Assembly: GCF_009902005.1 (NCBI RefSeq)
Contig: NZ_WUTT01000001.1
Span: 538,609 to 602,608 of the forward strand
DNA: 64,000 nt
From: Halomonas alimentaria
GTDB taxonomy: Bacteria > Pseudomonadota > Gammaproteobacteria > Pseudomonadales > Halomonadaceae
Reading direction: 5' to 3'
The notes below the pieces were generated by a model that saw nothing but the letters and a program-made list of their open reading frames with translations, was not told the DNA's origin and made no database searches. Every line of letters begins with the position of its first letter. Within the stretch, counting starts at the first letter, position 1. Below are positions 15,400-24,742 of this stretch, piece by piece. The position numbers were made by a program, and so were the translations under genes.

Positions 15400-18300
15400 C
15401 AATGCTTGCCCGGCTGGTGCCGTTACCCTGCGGTTCGACCTGGATCTGCACCGGGATGCGCTCGTGCATCTCCTGGACGTGGGAGATCACGCCCACGCGA
15501 CGGCCCAGCGCCTGCAGGCCGTCCAGGGCATCCATGGCCAGGGCCAGCGACTGCGGATCGAGGCTGCCGAAGCCCTCGTCGATGAACAGTGACTCGATGG
15601 TGAGCTCCCCCGAGGCCATGGAGGCGAGCCCCAGCGCGAGGGCCAGCGAGACCAGGAAGGTCTCGCCGCCGGACAGGGAGTGAACCGAGCGGCGCTCGTC
15701 GGCCATGTCCTGATCCACCACCAGCAGGCCGAGGTCGCTGCCGCCGCGGACCAGCCGGTAGCGACGGCTGAGCCCGGCCAGGTGAGCATTGGCGTGCTCG
15801 AGCAGCTGCTCCAGGTTGTAGGCCTGGGCGATACGCCGGAAGACCTTGCCGTCGGCGGAGCCGATCAGCTCGCTGATGCGTCCCCAGCGGCGGTATTCGC
15901 TGCGGGCGGCCTCCAGTTCGTCCTGGGCGGCCTTCTGGCGCTCGAGCCTGCGCTGGTCGTCACTCAAGGCGAAGGCCGATTCATCCCGGGCCCGCTGGGC
16001 CGCCTCCAGCCTGGGACCCAGTTCGGCCCAGGCCTCGTCGAGGGCCGCGCGGCGCTGCTGCAGTGTCCCGGCGACCGCCTCATCCAGCAGCGCCTGATCA
16101 TCCTCGTCCTCGGTCAGCGCCTGGTCCCTGCGGTGGCGCAGCAGGGCGTCGCGCCGCTCGGCCAGGGTGGCGGTGGCCCGCTGGCGTTGCTGGTCGCTTG
16201 CCTCGATCCGCCGTTCCGCCTCCCTGGCCTCGTCCTCGGATTGGCTCAGCAGCCGCGCCAGGGTGTCATCATCCAGCCCCGGGTGGGCGCGGCGCCACTC
16301 GTCGAGCTGCTGCGTCAAGCGCTGCTGCTCCTGGCGTCGCTGCTCCAGCTGCCGGGCCTCATGCTCCGCCAGCTGGGTGAGGCGCTGGTTCTCTCGCTGG
16401 ACGTCGTGGAGGTGAGCCAGGGCGTTGTCGCGTGTCTGGCGGGTGCTCTCCTGGTGCGCCTCGAGCTGCTGCTGCCAGGCGTCGGGTGAGGCGTGGTCGC
16501 CGAGTCGCTCGGCGAGGGTGCGGGCGAGCTCGTCGCGCTGCTGGCGCAGCGGGGGCAGCTGCCCCTCGAGTTCGGCCAGCTGCCGGTCGGCGCCGGTCTT
16601 CTCGGCCTCCAGGCGGGTCAGCGCGAGACGCCCCTCCTGGAGCGCCTTCTCCAGCGGGGCCAGCTCCGCCTCGGCCCGGTTCAGCTCGTCCAGTGCCTGG
16701 CGCTGCCGGTGGCGCTGCGCCTCGCTCTGCTCGCGCTGGGCCTGCAGCCAGCCGTCGCGCTCTGCCTCGTCGACGGCGGTGAGCTCCCCGTGCAGCGGAT
16801 GTCCCACCAGCGCCTGTCGGGCGCTGTCCAGGCGCTGCTCGGCGGCCTCGAGATCGGCAGCCAGCTGCTTGAGCGAGCGCTCCACGCCGCGATAGTCACC
16901 CACCAGTTCGTCGCGTCGCTTCTGGGCGGTATCGCGGGCATTTCGGGCCTCGTCGAGCTGGCGCGCTTCCTCCTGCTCCTGGGCGGCCAGCTGGGCCGCC
17001 TCGGGTGTGGCCGGTGGCCGCTGCCGCCAGGGGTGGTCGAGTCCACCGCATACCGGGCAGGGCTCATCCTGCTTCAGGGCCTCGCGCAGGCGCACCACGC
17101 TCTCGCTGCGCACGGCGCGGCTACGCTCGATCAGTGCGCTGACGCTCTCGAAGTTGGCCTGGCTGCGGTCGAGGCGTTCACGGGCGGTCTGACCCTCGGC
17201 CAGCAGCCTGTCCCGGCGTGAGCGCTGCTCGTCGAGCTGGCCTGTCAGCCGCGTGTGGGCCTGGGTGGCACGGCCGAACTCCTGCCAGCGACTGGCCAGC
17301 TCCTCCAGGGCGAGGTTACGCCGGGCAGCCTGGTCATGAGCCTGCTGAGCGGCCTGGCGGGCGCTGTCGAGGTCGGCGTGGCCGCCCAGCAGCCTGTGCA
17401 GCGCCGCCTGCCAGTCGTCGCGCTGGCGCTGGCGGTCCTGCTGTGCGGCCTGGGCCTGGCGGTGTTGACCGGCCAGCTCATCGGACTGTCGTCGTTGCCG
17501 GTCCAGAGACGCCTCCAGCTCGCCGAGTCGCTGCTCCAGGGTGGCCAGGCGCTGGGCCTGTTCGCGGGCCTGGCGCAGTTCGGGTTCGGCCCGTCGGCGG
17601 GCCTCGCCGGCCTCCTCAAGCGCCCGCTCTGCCTGTTCGAGGGCCTGGCCGGCGGCCTGCTGCTCGGTGTCGGCCTCCTGCCGCGCCTTCAGGGTGCCGG
17701 CGTGGGTCGCCTGCAGGGCGGCGATCTCGTCGGGCAGCTCGGCCTGTCGGCCGAGGGCGTGGCGCTGCGGGGCGATCAGCCGGTGCCAGTCGCGGTCGGC
17801 GCGCTGCCCGGCGAGTGCCTGCCACTCCTCCTCGGCGGCCTGCCGCTGGACAAGGCCGTCACGCCAGGCCTTGTTCAGGCGGTCATCGTCGTCGTGCCAG
17901 CGCCGCTCGGCCTTGAGCGATTCCGCCTGCTTCTGCAGCTCGTCGAGGGCCCGGCGGCTGGCCTCGGCGGTGCGCTCCAGTTCGGCGCGGACCTCGGGCG
18001 CGGCGGGCAGGTCGTCGGCGAGCCGTGTCTCCAGGGCCTCCACGGCCTTCTTCGCCTGGCTGGCGCGGCGGTAGGCGGCCATGGAGATCTCGGAGTATTC
18101 GCGGGTGCCGGTGAGGCGCTCGAGCAGGTCGCTGCGCGCGTTGTCGTCGGCCTGCAGGAAGGCGGCGAATTCGCTCTGGGCGAGCAGCACGGCGCGGGTG
18201 AACTGTTCGAAGGTGAGCCCCAGGCGCTCCGGCAGCAGGCGATCGAATTCGCGCTTCTGGGCGGTCAGCAGGCGGTCGTCGTCGAGGTCGGTCAGCGACT

Positions 18301-18691
18301 GCTCCACCGCCTGCAACCGCCCGCCGGGCTTGTGGCGGGCCCGGCGCACCGCCCAGCGGGCGCGGTAGCGACGCCCGTCGCGGCCCAGGAAATCCACCTC
18401 GGCGTGGCCCCCGGCGGTGCCGCGGCGCAGCAGGGTGCGTGCATCGCCGGTGGTCAGGGTGGAGTCCGCGGTGTCATCGATCTGGCTGTCGCGGCTCGGT
18501 GCCTGGCGCAGCCGCGGGGTGCTGCCGTAGAGCGCCAGGCACAGGGCGTCGAGCAGGGTGCTCTTGCCGGCACCGGTGGGCCCGGTGATGGCGAACAGGC
18601 CGGCATCGGCCAGCGGTGGCGCGGTGAAGTCGAGCTCCAGCGGGCCGGGCAGGGAGGCCAGGTTCTCCAGGCGCAGGGCGAGGATCTTCAC
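15389..18691 (-). CDS. sbcC: exonuclease subunit SbcC
   Basis: 1100 residues. Rad50-like ATPase of the SbcCD nuclease that opens hairpins and DNA ends. Walker [10 protein letters not shown] near the N-terminus, very long coiled coil rich in Q/E/R/A, zinc hook CPVCGG in the middle, ABC signature [17 protein letters not shown] and Walker [13 protein letters not shown] near the end. The start is GTG 18691, whose GTGA overlaps the sbcD stop; the longer frame to 18988 only shadows sbcD. Confidence 0.95.
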   Translation of the reverse strand: MKILALRLENLASLPGPLELDFTAPPLADAGLFAITGPTGAGKSTLLDALCLALYGSTPRLRQAPSRDSQIDDTADSTLTTGDARTLLRRGTAGGHAEVDFLGRDGRRYRARWAVRRARHKPGGRLQAVEQSLTDLDDDRLLTAQKREFDRLLPERLGLTFEQFTRAVLLAQSEFAAFLQADDNARSDLLERLTGTREYSEISMAAYRRASQAKKAVEALETRLADDLPAAPEVRAELERTAEASRRALDELQKQAESLKAERRWHDDDDRLNKAWRDGLVQRQAAEEEWQALAGQRADRDWHRLIAPQRHALGRQAELPDEIAALQATHAGTLKARQEADTEQQAAGQALEQAERALEEAGEARRRAEPELRQAREQAQRLATLEQRLGELEASLDRQRRQSDELAGQHRQAQAAQQDRQRQRDDWQAALHRLLGGHADLDSARQAAQQAHDQAARRNLALEELASRWQEFGRATQAHTRLTGQLDEQRSRRDRLLAEGQTARERLDRSQANFESVSALIERSRAVRSESVVRLREALKQDEPCPVCGGLDHPWRQRPPATPEAAQLAAQEQEEARQLDEARNARDTAQKRRDELVGDYRGVERSLKQLAADLEAAEQRLDSARQALVGHPLHGELTAVDEAERDGWLQAQREQSEAQRHRQRQALDELNRAEAELAPLEKALQEGRLALTRLEAEKTGADRQLAELEGQLPPLRQQRDELARTLAERLGDHASPDAWQQQLEAHQESTRQTRDNALAHLHDVQRENQRLTQLAEHEARQLEQRRQEQQRLTQQLDEWRRAHPGLDDDTLARLLSQSEDEAREAERRIEASDQQRQRATATLAERRDALLRHRRDQALTEDEDDQALLDEAVAGTLQQRRAALDEAWAELGPRLEAAQRARDESAFALSDDQRRLERQKAAQDELEAARSEYRRWGRISELIGSADGKVFRRIAQAYNLEQLLEHANAHLAGLSRRYRLVRGGSDLGLLVVDQDMADERRSVHSLSGGETFLVSLALALGLASMASGELTIESLFIDEGFGSLDPQSLALAMDALDGLQALGRRVGVISHVQEMHERIPVQIQVEPQGNGTSRASIVSA

Positions 18692-19971
18692 GCCGGCTCC
18701 TCCCCGTGGTCGGCGTCCTGTACCTCCTGGCGCAGGCGGTCGAAGTCGGCCAGGATCTCGTCGTCCGGTGGCTCGCCCCAGCGCCCCTCCCAGGTGCGCT
18801 CGAAGAGCTTGCGCGGGCCCAGGGTCTCCAGGTCGACTCGCGCTTGGCCATGATCGCCGTCGACCCGGGGCAGGCGACGCTCCAGGCGCAGCAGCCGCAG
18901 TGCCTTGCCCGCCAGGGCGGCATCCATCCGGGCACGCAGGTCGGGAATCGGCGCGTCCAGCTCCACGCGTACCTCCAGCCAGGGCCATTGCTCCCTGGAC
19001 AGTCCCGGGTCATCTTCCAGCGTCTCGAGTTCGGCCAGCACCGCCTCGAGCGGGCCGGGGCCGATGCGATGCATGGCCACCGGGCGCGGCACGGGGATCG
19101 CCGTGGCCTCGAGAAGCGCCTCGCCATCGAGGGTCACCTCCACCACCTGGTGGGGATAGGCGACCTCACTGAAGTCCAGCGGCAGGGGGCTGCCGCTGTA
19201 GCGGATGCGCGCCTCGCCGACCTGCTGGGCGCGGTGCAGGTGGCCCAGGGCCACGTAGGCGATCTCGGCCGGGAAGAGAGCGGCGGAGATCGACTCCTCG
19301 CCACCGATCACGATGGGGCGCTCGCTGGCCTCGGAGACCGCGGCGCCATGCAGGTGGGCATGGCTCATGGCCACCAGCGCCTGGCCGGGCAGGCGCCGGT
19401 CGCGAGCGGCCTCGATCAGCTGACGATGCACGCGGGTGATGCCCGCTACATAGTCGTTGGGGCCGTCGTCCTTGGGGGAGGCGTCGCTTGAGGCGTCGTC
19501 GTCGCTGGCCACTCTTGCGCCGGTGACCTCGGCTGGGCGCAGGAAGGGCAGTGCCAGGCACCAGGCGCGAGTCTCGCCTGTCGCGTCGGTGAGCGGCACC
19601 AGCAGTCGTTCGGCGTCGAGTCGGCCGTCGTCCAGCCAGCTGACCCGACCCAGGGCGTGGGTACGCAGGCGGCGCATCAGAGGGGCGGGCAGCTCGATGC
19701 GGTTGCCGCTGTCGTGATTGCCGGCGATCAGCACGAGATCCAGGTGCGGCAGCCGCTCATGGGCGGAGACGATGAAGTCATAGAGCAGTTCCTGGGCGCG
19801 CAGGGAAGGGTTGACCACGTCGAAGATGTCGCCGGCCACCAGCAGGGCGTCTGCCTCGCGTTCCACCAGGGTGTCGAGCAGCCAGGTCAGGAAGGCGCGG
19901 TGCTCGGCGTGGCGCTCCTGGCCGTGGAAGCTCTGGCCCAGGTGCCAGTCGGCGGTGTGGATCAGCTTCAT
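18688..19971 (-). CDS. sbcD: exonuclease subunit SbcD
   Basis: 427 residues. Mre11-like metallophosphoesterase: metal ligands in HTADWHLGQ, AGDIFD, AGNHDS and HAHLHG. It forms the nuclease with SbcC, encoded directly downstream with a 4-base overlap. Its promoter must lie in the 74-base gap shared with the divergent nfi gene. Confidence 0.95.
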   Translation of the reverse strand: MKLIHTADWHLGQSFHGQERHAEHRAFLTWLLDTLVEREADALLVAGDIFDVVNPSLRAQELLYDFIVSAHERLPHLDLVLIAGNHDSGNRIELPAPLMRRLRTHALGRVSWLDDGRLDAERLLVPLTDATGETRAWCLALPFLRPAEVTGARVASDDDASSDASPKDDGPNDYVAGITRVHRQLIEAARDRRLPGQALVAMSHAHLHGAAVSEASERPIVIGGEESISAALFPAEIAYVALGHLHRAQQVGEARIRYSGSPLPLDFSEVAYPHQVVEVTLDGEALLEATAIPVPRPVAMHRIGPGPLEAVLAELETLEDDPGLSREQWPWLEVRVELDAPIPDLRARMDAALAGKALRLLRLERRLPRVDGDHGQARVDLETLGPRKLFERTWEGRWGEPPDDEILADFDRLRQEVQDADHGEEPA

Positions 19972-20045
19972 GGTGGTCTCCCTTCCTGCCGGTATCCGGA
20001 AGGCGATAGTCTACGCCACTCGATAGCGGCTGTTCAGGAGGCCCC

Positions 20046-20741
20046 ATGTCTCTCTCCCCCCTCCATGAGTGGAATCTTGCGCCTCGCGACGCCATCGCCC
20101 TGCAGCGGCGCCTCTCCGGCCGCGTCGAGCGCGAGGATCGCCTGGGTGAAGTGTGTCATATCGCCGGGGTGGATATCGGCTTCGAGGACGGCGGGGATAT
20201 CACCCGGGCGGCGGTGGTGGTGCTGGCCTGGCCGCCCGGCGAGGACGGGCGGTTCGAGGTGGTGGAGCAGGTGGTGCAGCGCGAGCCCACGCGGATGCCC
20301 TATATCCCGGGACTGCTGTCATTTCGCGAGGTGCCGGCGGCGCTGGCGGCCTTCGATCGGTTGAGCGTGCGCCCCGAGCTGGTGATGGTGGATGGCCAGG
20401 GCATCGCCCACCCGCGCCGGCTCGGGGTGGCCAGCCACCTGGGGCTGTGGCTCGACCTGCCCACCATCGGCGTGGCCAAGTCGCGGCTGTGCGGACGCCA
20501 TGGCGAACCGGGTCCGGCGCGGGGCGACTGGACGCCGCTGGTCGACGGCCCCGACGACGAGGTGGTCGGCGCGGTGCTGCGCTCGCGGGTCGGGGTGAAA
20601 CCGCTCTTCGTCTCCACCGGTCACCGGGTCGCGCTTTCGACGGCGCTGGCGTGGGTGGTCGCGTGCTTGGGGCGTACCAAGCTGCCGGAGCCCACGCGGC
20701 TGGCGGATCGTCTGGCCTCTCGGCGCGGGGGTGTGCGTTAG
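20046..20741 (+). CDS. nfi: endonuclease V
   Basis: 231 residues. Cleaves near deoxyinosine. Visible hallmarks: VDIGFEDGG with the first catalytic aspartate, PYIPGLLSFRE, MVDGQGIAHPRRLGVASHLG and VGVAKSRLCG-type glycine loop (IGVAKS). CAGGAGG precedes the ATG. Divergent from sbcDC, so three DNA-repair genes are clustered. Confidence 0.93.
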   Translation: MSLSPLHEWNLAPRDAIALQRRLSGRVEREDRLGEVCHIAGVDIGFEDGGDITRAAVVVLAWPPGEDGRFEVVEQVVQREPTRMPYIPGLLSFREVPAALAAFDRLSVRPELVMVDGQGIAHPRRLGVASHLGLWLDLPTIGVAKSRLCGRHGEPGPARGDWTPLVDGPDDEVVGAVLRSRVGVKPLFVSTGHRVALSTALAWVVACLGRTKLPEPTRLADRLASRRGGVR

Positions 20742-20816
20742 TCGACGGTCGGCGGGGCAGGGGAGGGGAGCCGCCACTGCGCTATACTGCCGGCCCACCC
20801 TCCTGCCGAGCCGACC

Positions 20817-21368
20817 ATGACCCAAGCCGTTGATCCCCTCGCCGCTACCCGCCAGTGGGTGGAGACCTTCGTGGTCGCCCGCAACGTCTGCCCCTTCGCC
20901 GGACGCGAGGTGGCCCGCGACACGATCCGCTACGTCATCCTGGACGCCGGTGACTGGGAGCAGGCCCTGCTGACCCTGGTGGCCGAGTGCGAACGCCTCG
21001 ACGAGACCCCCGCTATCGAGACCACCCTGCTGGTGCTCACCCCAGGCCTCGAGGCCTTCGACGACTACCTGGACTTCCTGGAGGTGGCCGAGGCGCTGCT
21101 GGCCGACCAGGGCTATGAAGGCACCTACCAGCTGGCGAGTTTCCATCCGGAGTATCGCTTCGCGGATGCCGAGCCGGAGGATCCCGCCAACTTCACCAAC
21201 CGCTCGCCCTTCCCGATGCTGCATCTGCTGCGCGAGGCGGGGCTGGAGCAGGTGCTCTCGCACTACCCGGATCCCGAGGCGATCCCCGAGCGTAATATCG
21301 CGGCGCTGCGCGAGGTGGGCCAGGCGCCCCTCGCCGCGGCGCTGGCCCGGCTGCGCGGCGGCGACTGA
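20817..21368 (+). CDS. DUF1415 family protein
   Basis: 183 residues. The N-terminus WVETFVVARNVCPFAGRE and the motif SFHPEYRFAD with NRSPFPMLHLLRE are diagnostic of DUF1415, a proteobacterial family of unknown function. TATACT at 20782-20787 is a likely -10. Convergent with the aldo/keto reductase, 13 bases apart. Confidence 0.9.
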   Translation: MTQAVDPLAATRQWVETFVVARNVCPFAGREVARDTIRYVILDAGDWEQALLTLVAECERLDETPAIETTLLVLTPGLEAFDDYLDFLEVAEALLADQGYEGTYQLASFHPEYRFADAEPEDPANFTNRSPFPMLHLLREAGLEQVLSHYPDPEAIPERNIAALREVGQAPLAAALARLRGGD

Positions 21369-21381
21369 GCGCTTGGTCGGG

Positions 21382-22266
21382 CTAGACGATATCCAGTGGC
21401 ACCTTGCGGCCCGGGGCCGGAAGGGCGGCGTCCAGCCGGGCCAGGGCGTCGTCATCGAGCCTGACGTGCAGGGCGGCGGCATTCTGCTCCACATGGTCGA
21501 CCCGAGCCGCCTTGGGGATGGCGATGACGTCCCGGCGGCCATCGTGAGGGCGGATCGCCCAGGCCAGCAGCACCTGGGCCGGGGTGATGCCGTGGCGTGC
21601 GGCGATGCCCAGCACCTCGGGGTGGCCGAGCAGGTCCTCGCGCAGGCCGCCGGCCTGGGCCAGCGGGCAGTAGGCCATGGTCGGCATGCCATGTTCGCGT
21701 TGCCACGGCAGCAGTGAGTGCTCGATGCCCCGGGAGCCCAGGTGGTAGAGCACCTGGTTCACCGCGCAGGCCTCGCCGCCGGGCAGGGCATGCAGCGCGC
21801 GCATCTCGTCGATGTCGAAGTTGGAGACCCCGAAGCGGCGGATCTTGCCGGCCTCGCGCAGGCGATCGAAGGCCTCCAGGGTCTCATCCAGCGGGATGCT
21901 GCCCGGCCAGTGCAGCAGGTAGAGATCGAGGTGGTCGGTGCGCAGGCGCTTCAGGCTCGCCTCGCAGGCGGCGATGGCCGAATCCCGGCCCGCGTTCCAG
22001 GGGTAGACCTTGGAGACCAGGAAGGCCTCGTCGCGCCGCCCGGCCAGTGCCTCACCCACCACCTCCTCGGCGCCGCCATCGGCATACATCTCGGCGGTAT
22101 CGATCAGGGTCAGGCCCATGGCCAGGCCGTGCTGCAGGGCGCGTATCTCGCCGCTGCGAGGGGCAAGCCCCTCACCCATGTACCAGGTGCCCTGGCCGAT
22201 GGCCGGCAGCTCGATGGCGGGTTCATGGGCGGTAGCGGGCAGGGTGACGCCGGTGGCGGACAGCAT
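21382..22266 (-). CDS. aldo/keto reductase
   Basis: 294 residues from ATG 22266 (AAGGAG upstream). NAD(P)H-dependent reductase with the family tetrad visible: D/Y in LIDTAEMYADG, K in FLVSKVYP and H in LYLLHWPG; AIPKAARVDHVEQN is the cofactor-binding end. Substrate unknown. Upstream in-frame residues to 22446 overlap the divergent osmC and were excluded. Confidence 0.92.
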   Translation of the reverse strand: MLSATGVTLPATAHEPAIELPAIGQGTWYMGEGLAPRSGEIRALQHGLAMGLTLIDTAEMYADGGAEEVVGEALAGRRDEAFLVSKVYPWNAGRDSAIAACEASLKRLRTDHLDLYLLHWPGSIPLDETLEAFDRLREAGKIRRFGVSNFDIDEMRALHALPGGEACAVNQVLYHLGSRGIEHSLLPWQREHGMPTMAYCPLAQAGGLREDLLGHPEVLGIAARHGITPAQVLLAWAIRPHDGRRDVIAIPKAARVDHVEQNAAALHVRLDDDALARLDAALPAPGRKVPLDIV

Positions 22267-22287
22267 GGCGTGGCTCCTTTTATTTAT

Positions 22288-22302
22288 TGGAAAATTCTTC
22301 CA
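22288..22302. promoter_or_regulatory. small palindrome between the reductase and osmC
   Basis: TGGAA and TTCCA arms around AAATTC-type centre (22288-22302) in the AT-rich divergent gap. A possible redox-regulator site shared by the two stress-type genes; weak evidence. Confidence 0.25.
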
Positions 22303-22418
22303 TGTATTCTGGATGCTGGTCGTCGGCGTTGCAATCAGCCCTTGAGTCATGGGAATCCGAGCCCCATGATCTATGGTGTGAAGGTGAGATATCCCATCGC
22401 ACAACACAAGGAGCCGAT

Positions 22419-22844
22419 ATGTCGATCGAGAACTTTGCCAGCGCACAGTGGAAGGGCAGCCTGAAGGAAGGAGGCGGTACGCTCTCTACCCGAAGCGGGG
22501 TGTTGAAAGATACGCCGTATGACTTCCGCCGGCGCTTCGAGGGTGCCGAGGGCACCAATCCGGAGGAGATGATCGGCGCGGCGCATGCCGGCTGCTTCAC
22601 CATGGCCCTGTCGCTGGTGCTCGGTGAGGCGGGCTACACTGCCGACAGCCTCGATACCAAGGCCAAGGTGACCCTGGATCCGGACACCCTGTCGGTCACC
22701 GCGGTGCACCTGACCACCGTCGGTCGGGTGCCGGGCGCCGATCAGGCGGCCTTCGAGGAGGCGGCGAATGGCGCCAAGGAGAACTGCCCGATCTCCAAGC
22801 TGCTCAAGGCCGAGATCACCTTGGAGGCGACGCTGGAGGGGTGA
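22419..22844 (+). CDS. OsmC family peroxiredoxin-like protein
   Basis: 141 residues from ATG 22419 (AAGGAG upstream). Full OsmC/Ohr fold with both reactive cysteines: AAHAGCFTMAL (C59 region) and KENCPISKLL. Members reduce organic hydroperoxides with thiol cofactors. Divergent from the aldo/keto reductase. Confidence 0.92.
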   Translation: MSIENFASAQWKGSLKEGGGTLSTRSGVLKDTPYDFRRRFEGAEGTNPEEMIGAAHAGCFTMALSLVLGEAGYTADSLDTKAKVTLDPDTLSVTAVHLTTVGRVPGADQAAFEEAANGAKENCPISKLLKAEITLEATLEG

Positions 22845-22878
22845 CGTCAGCGCCGCTGATCCAGCCCAGCGCATCAAG

Positions 22879-22908
22879 CATCGGGGCCACCTGTGGGTGG
22901 CCCCGATG
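22879..22908 (+). terminator. terminator-like hairpin after osmC
   Basis: A perfect 13-bp stem (CATCGGGGCCACC / GGTGGCCCCGATG) with loop TGTG between the convergent osmC and amidotransferase genes. There is no clear U-run on either strand, so termination may be weak or bidirectional. Confidence 0.5.
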
Positions 22909-22932
22909 TGTTCTGGGGCAGTGCAGGCAGAG

Positions 22933-23613
22933 TCACGCCGGGCGCCAGGAGGCCCGTGCGGCACTCACCAGGGCGCGAATCAGGCGCTGCTGCGGGCGGT
23001 TGAAAACCAGCCACTCGGGGTGCCACTGCACGCCGATCAGGAAGTCGTGGTCGCGGGACTCGATGCCCTGTACCAGGCCGTCGCGGTCGCGGGCGACGAT
23101 CTCGATGCCGCGTCCGGCCTGTCTGACGGCCTGGTGGTGGAGGCTGTTGATGCGACACCAGCTGACCCGCAGGATGCGATGCAGCTGGCTGTCACCGACG
23201 ATATCCACGGTCTTGCGCGGCAGTACCGTGCGCCGCCGCTTGAGTCCCTCATGGCTGGTGTAGATGTCCGGGTCCAGGGTGCCGCCGAGGTAGACGTTGA
23301 TCAGCTGGGCACCACGGCAGATGCCGAGCACCGGGATGCCCTGGGGGATGAAGGTCTCGAGCAGCTCCAGCTCCAGCTCGTCGCGCTGGGGATCGACGCG
23401 CACATCGATCTGCACCTCGGCATCGTAGAGGTGCGCCTGGATGTCGTCGCCGCCGCCGATGATCAGGCCATCGAGGCGCTCTGGCCAGGGGCGTGAGGGC
23501 GACAGCCGCCGTGGCCGGCCACCGTGGCGCCATACGGCAAACCAGTCGAACAGCCAGGCGATATGGCTCTTGCGATCCGAGGTGGTGATGCCGATCAGCG
23601 GGCGCTCGCTCAT
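22933..23613 (-). CDS. class I glutamine amidotransferase / gamma-glutamyl hydrolase (PuuD-like)
   Basis: 226 residues. Catalytic cysteine C99 in LGICRGAQLINV, and H198-x-E200 in VQWHPEW; GGGDDIQ is the oxyanion-side loop. Resembles gamma-Glu-GABA hydrolases. The ATG at 23613 overlaps the stop of the amidoligase gene (ATGA), so the two proteins are probably made together. A longer frame to 24066 only shadows the amidoligase. In this setting it may hydrolyse the amidoligase product or supply ammonia (inference). Confidence 0.88.
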   Translation of the reverse strand: MSERPLIGITTSDRKSHIAWLFDWFAVWRHGGRPRRLSPSRPWPERLDGLIIGGGDDIQAHLYDAEVQIDVRVDPQRDELELELLETFIPQGIPVLGICRGAQLINVYLGGTLDPDIYTSHEGLKRRRTVLPRKTVDIVGDSQLHRILRVSWCRINSLHHQAVRQAGRGIEIVARDRDGLVQGIESRDHDFLIGVQWHPEWLVFNRPQQRLIRALVSAARASWRPA

Positions 23614-24617
23614 GTGGCCTTCACCCAGCCGCGCAGACGCAACCACAGGCGGGTGAGCGGCGAACGGGTGTGCTTGGCGACATAGCCGGCGGCACGCTGG
23701 CGGAGCGTATCCGTGTCGGCGGCCAGCTTCTCCACCTCCAGCCAGCGATTCCACTCCACCGCCGATCCCCAGCCCGGCTGCGCGAGGCGCGCGTCGGGTA
23801 GCCGGTAGTGGAAGGTGGGACGGGCCTTGACCAGCTTGTTGCGGAACAGCTCGTGAGGGTAATCCGGACGCAGATGGGCGAACAGCGGGGTCATGTCGAG
23901 CTCGCGGTTGCGGGTCGGGTTGTCGGCCAGGTAGTCGCCGATCAGGGTGTCGAGGTCCGGCGAGTAGTCGGCGGCCAGCACCTTGAGGGCGTAGGCCTTG
24001 GGGAAGGGGTTGGCATGGGGCAGCACCTCGCGGGTGATGTCCACGTCGATCTGCTCGCGCAGCCACTCGGCGGTAAGCAGATAGGCACGCAGATGATCGA
24101 GCAGGCTCTCCACCTCGAGGCTGGGTACCTCGGGGTTGAGGTGCAGGCCGAAGCCGTAGAGCAGGCTGGCGTCGGTCCCCTTGGCGCCATGCTCGCGCAG
24201 GGCCTCGAACAGCCTATCCAGCTCGCCTAGCTCGTCCCAGGGGATCGGCGGACAGACGATCTCGGTGGGCACGAGCCCGGTGACCACATCGCCGATCAGC
24301 TCGCGGGTGCGGTTATGGAAGTCGATGCGCATCTGGTGGCGATGGCGCTCCCACTCGCTGTCGCCGCTGGGCATGGCCTCCAGCACTTCCGCATCGGGAT
24401 GGGCATACTGGGTATCGAGCTCGATGGTGAAGGTGCCCCAGCGAGTCTCTTCCACCTTGAGGCGGTGAGGGCTGATCACCTTCACCTCGCCACCGAACAG
24501 CTCGCACACCATCGCAGCGGTATCCTGGGGAGGCAGGCCGGCAAACTCGATCTCGACCCCCACGCGGCGGGTCTCGCCGTCGGGGGTATGCGGTTCGGGT
24601 GGCGGTAGCGGCGTCAT
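23610..24617 (-). CDS. amidoligase family protein
   Basis: 335 residues from ATG 24617. Glutamine-synthetase-fold amidoligase: GVEIEFAGL at the first strand, FTIELDTQY, and the histidine/asparagine-rich GFGLHLNPEVPS strand. Such enzymes are predicted to make amide bonds using ATP. It overlaps the downstream GATase gene by 4 bases; amidoligase-GATase pairs are a known but functionally unexplored bacterial arrangement. No signal peptide, so cytosolic. Confidence 0.88.
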   Translation of the reverse strand: MTPLPPPEPHTPDGETRRVGVEIEFAGLPPQDTAAMVCELFGGEVKVISPHRLKVEETRWGTFTIELDTQYAHPDAEVLEAMPSGDSEWERHRHQMRIDFHNRTRELIGDVVTGLVPTEIVCPPIPWDELGELDRLFEALREHGAKGTDASLLYGFGLHLNPEVPSLEVESLLDHLRAYLLTAEWLREQIDVDITREVLPHANPFPKAYALKVLAADYSPDLDTLIGDYLADNPTRNRELDMTPLFAHLRPDYPHELFRNKLVKARPTFHYRLPDARLAQPGWGSAVEWNRWLEVEKLAADTDTLRQRAAGYVAKHTRSPLTRLWLRLRGWVKAT

Positions 24618-24742
24618 GGCGGCATCCTGTGCGTCACATGGGAGCGTCTGAGAGCGTATCATATCGGCCTTTCCTCACGACGCCTCGATTCCCATTGCCT
24701 GAATCTGCCAACGCCTCGATCCGTCAACAACAGGGAGATGTG

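Noticed and set aside
17255..18853. A 532-codon + strand frame opposite sbcC
   Set aside because: Leucine/glycine-rich mirror of the SbcC coiled coil, not a membrane protein.
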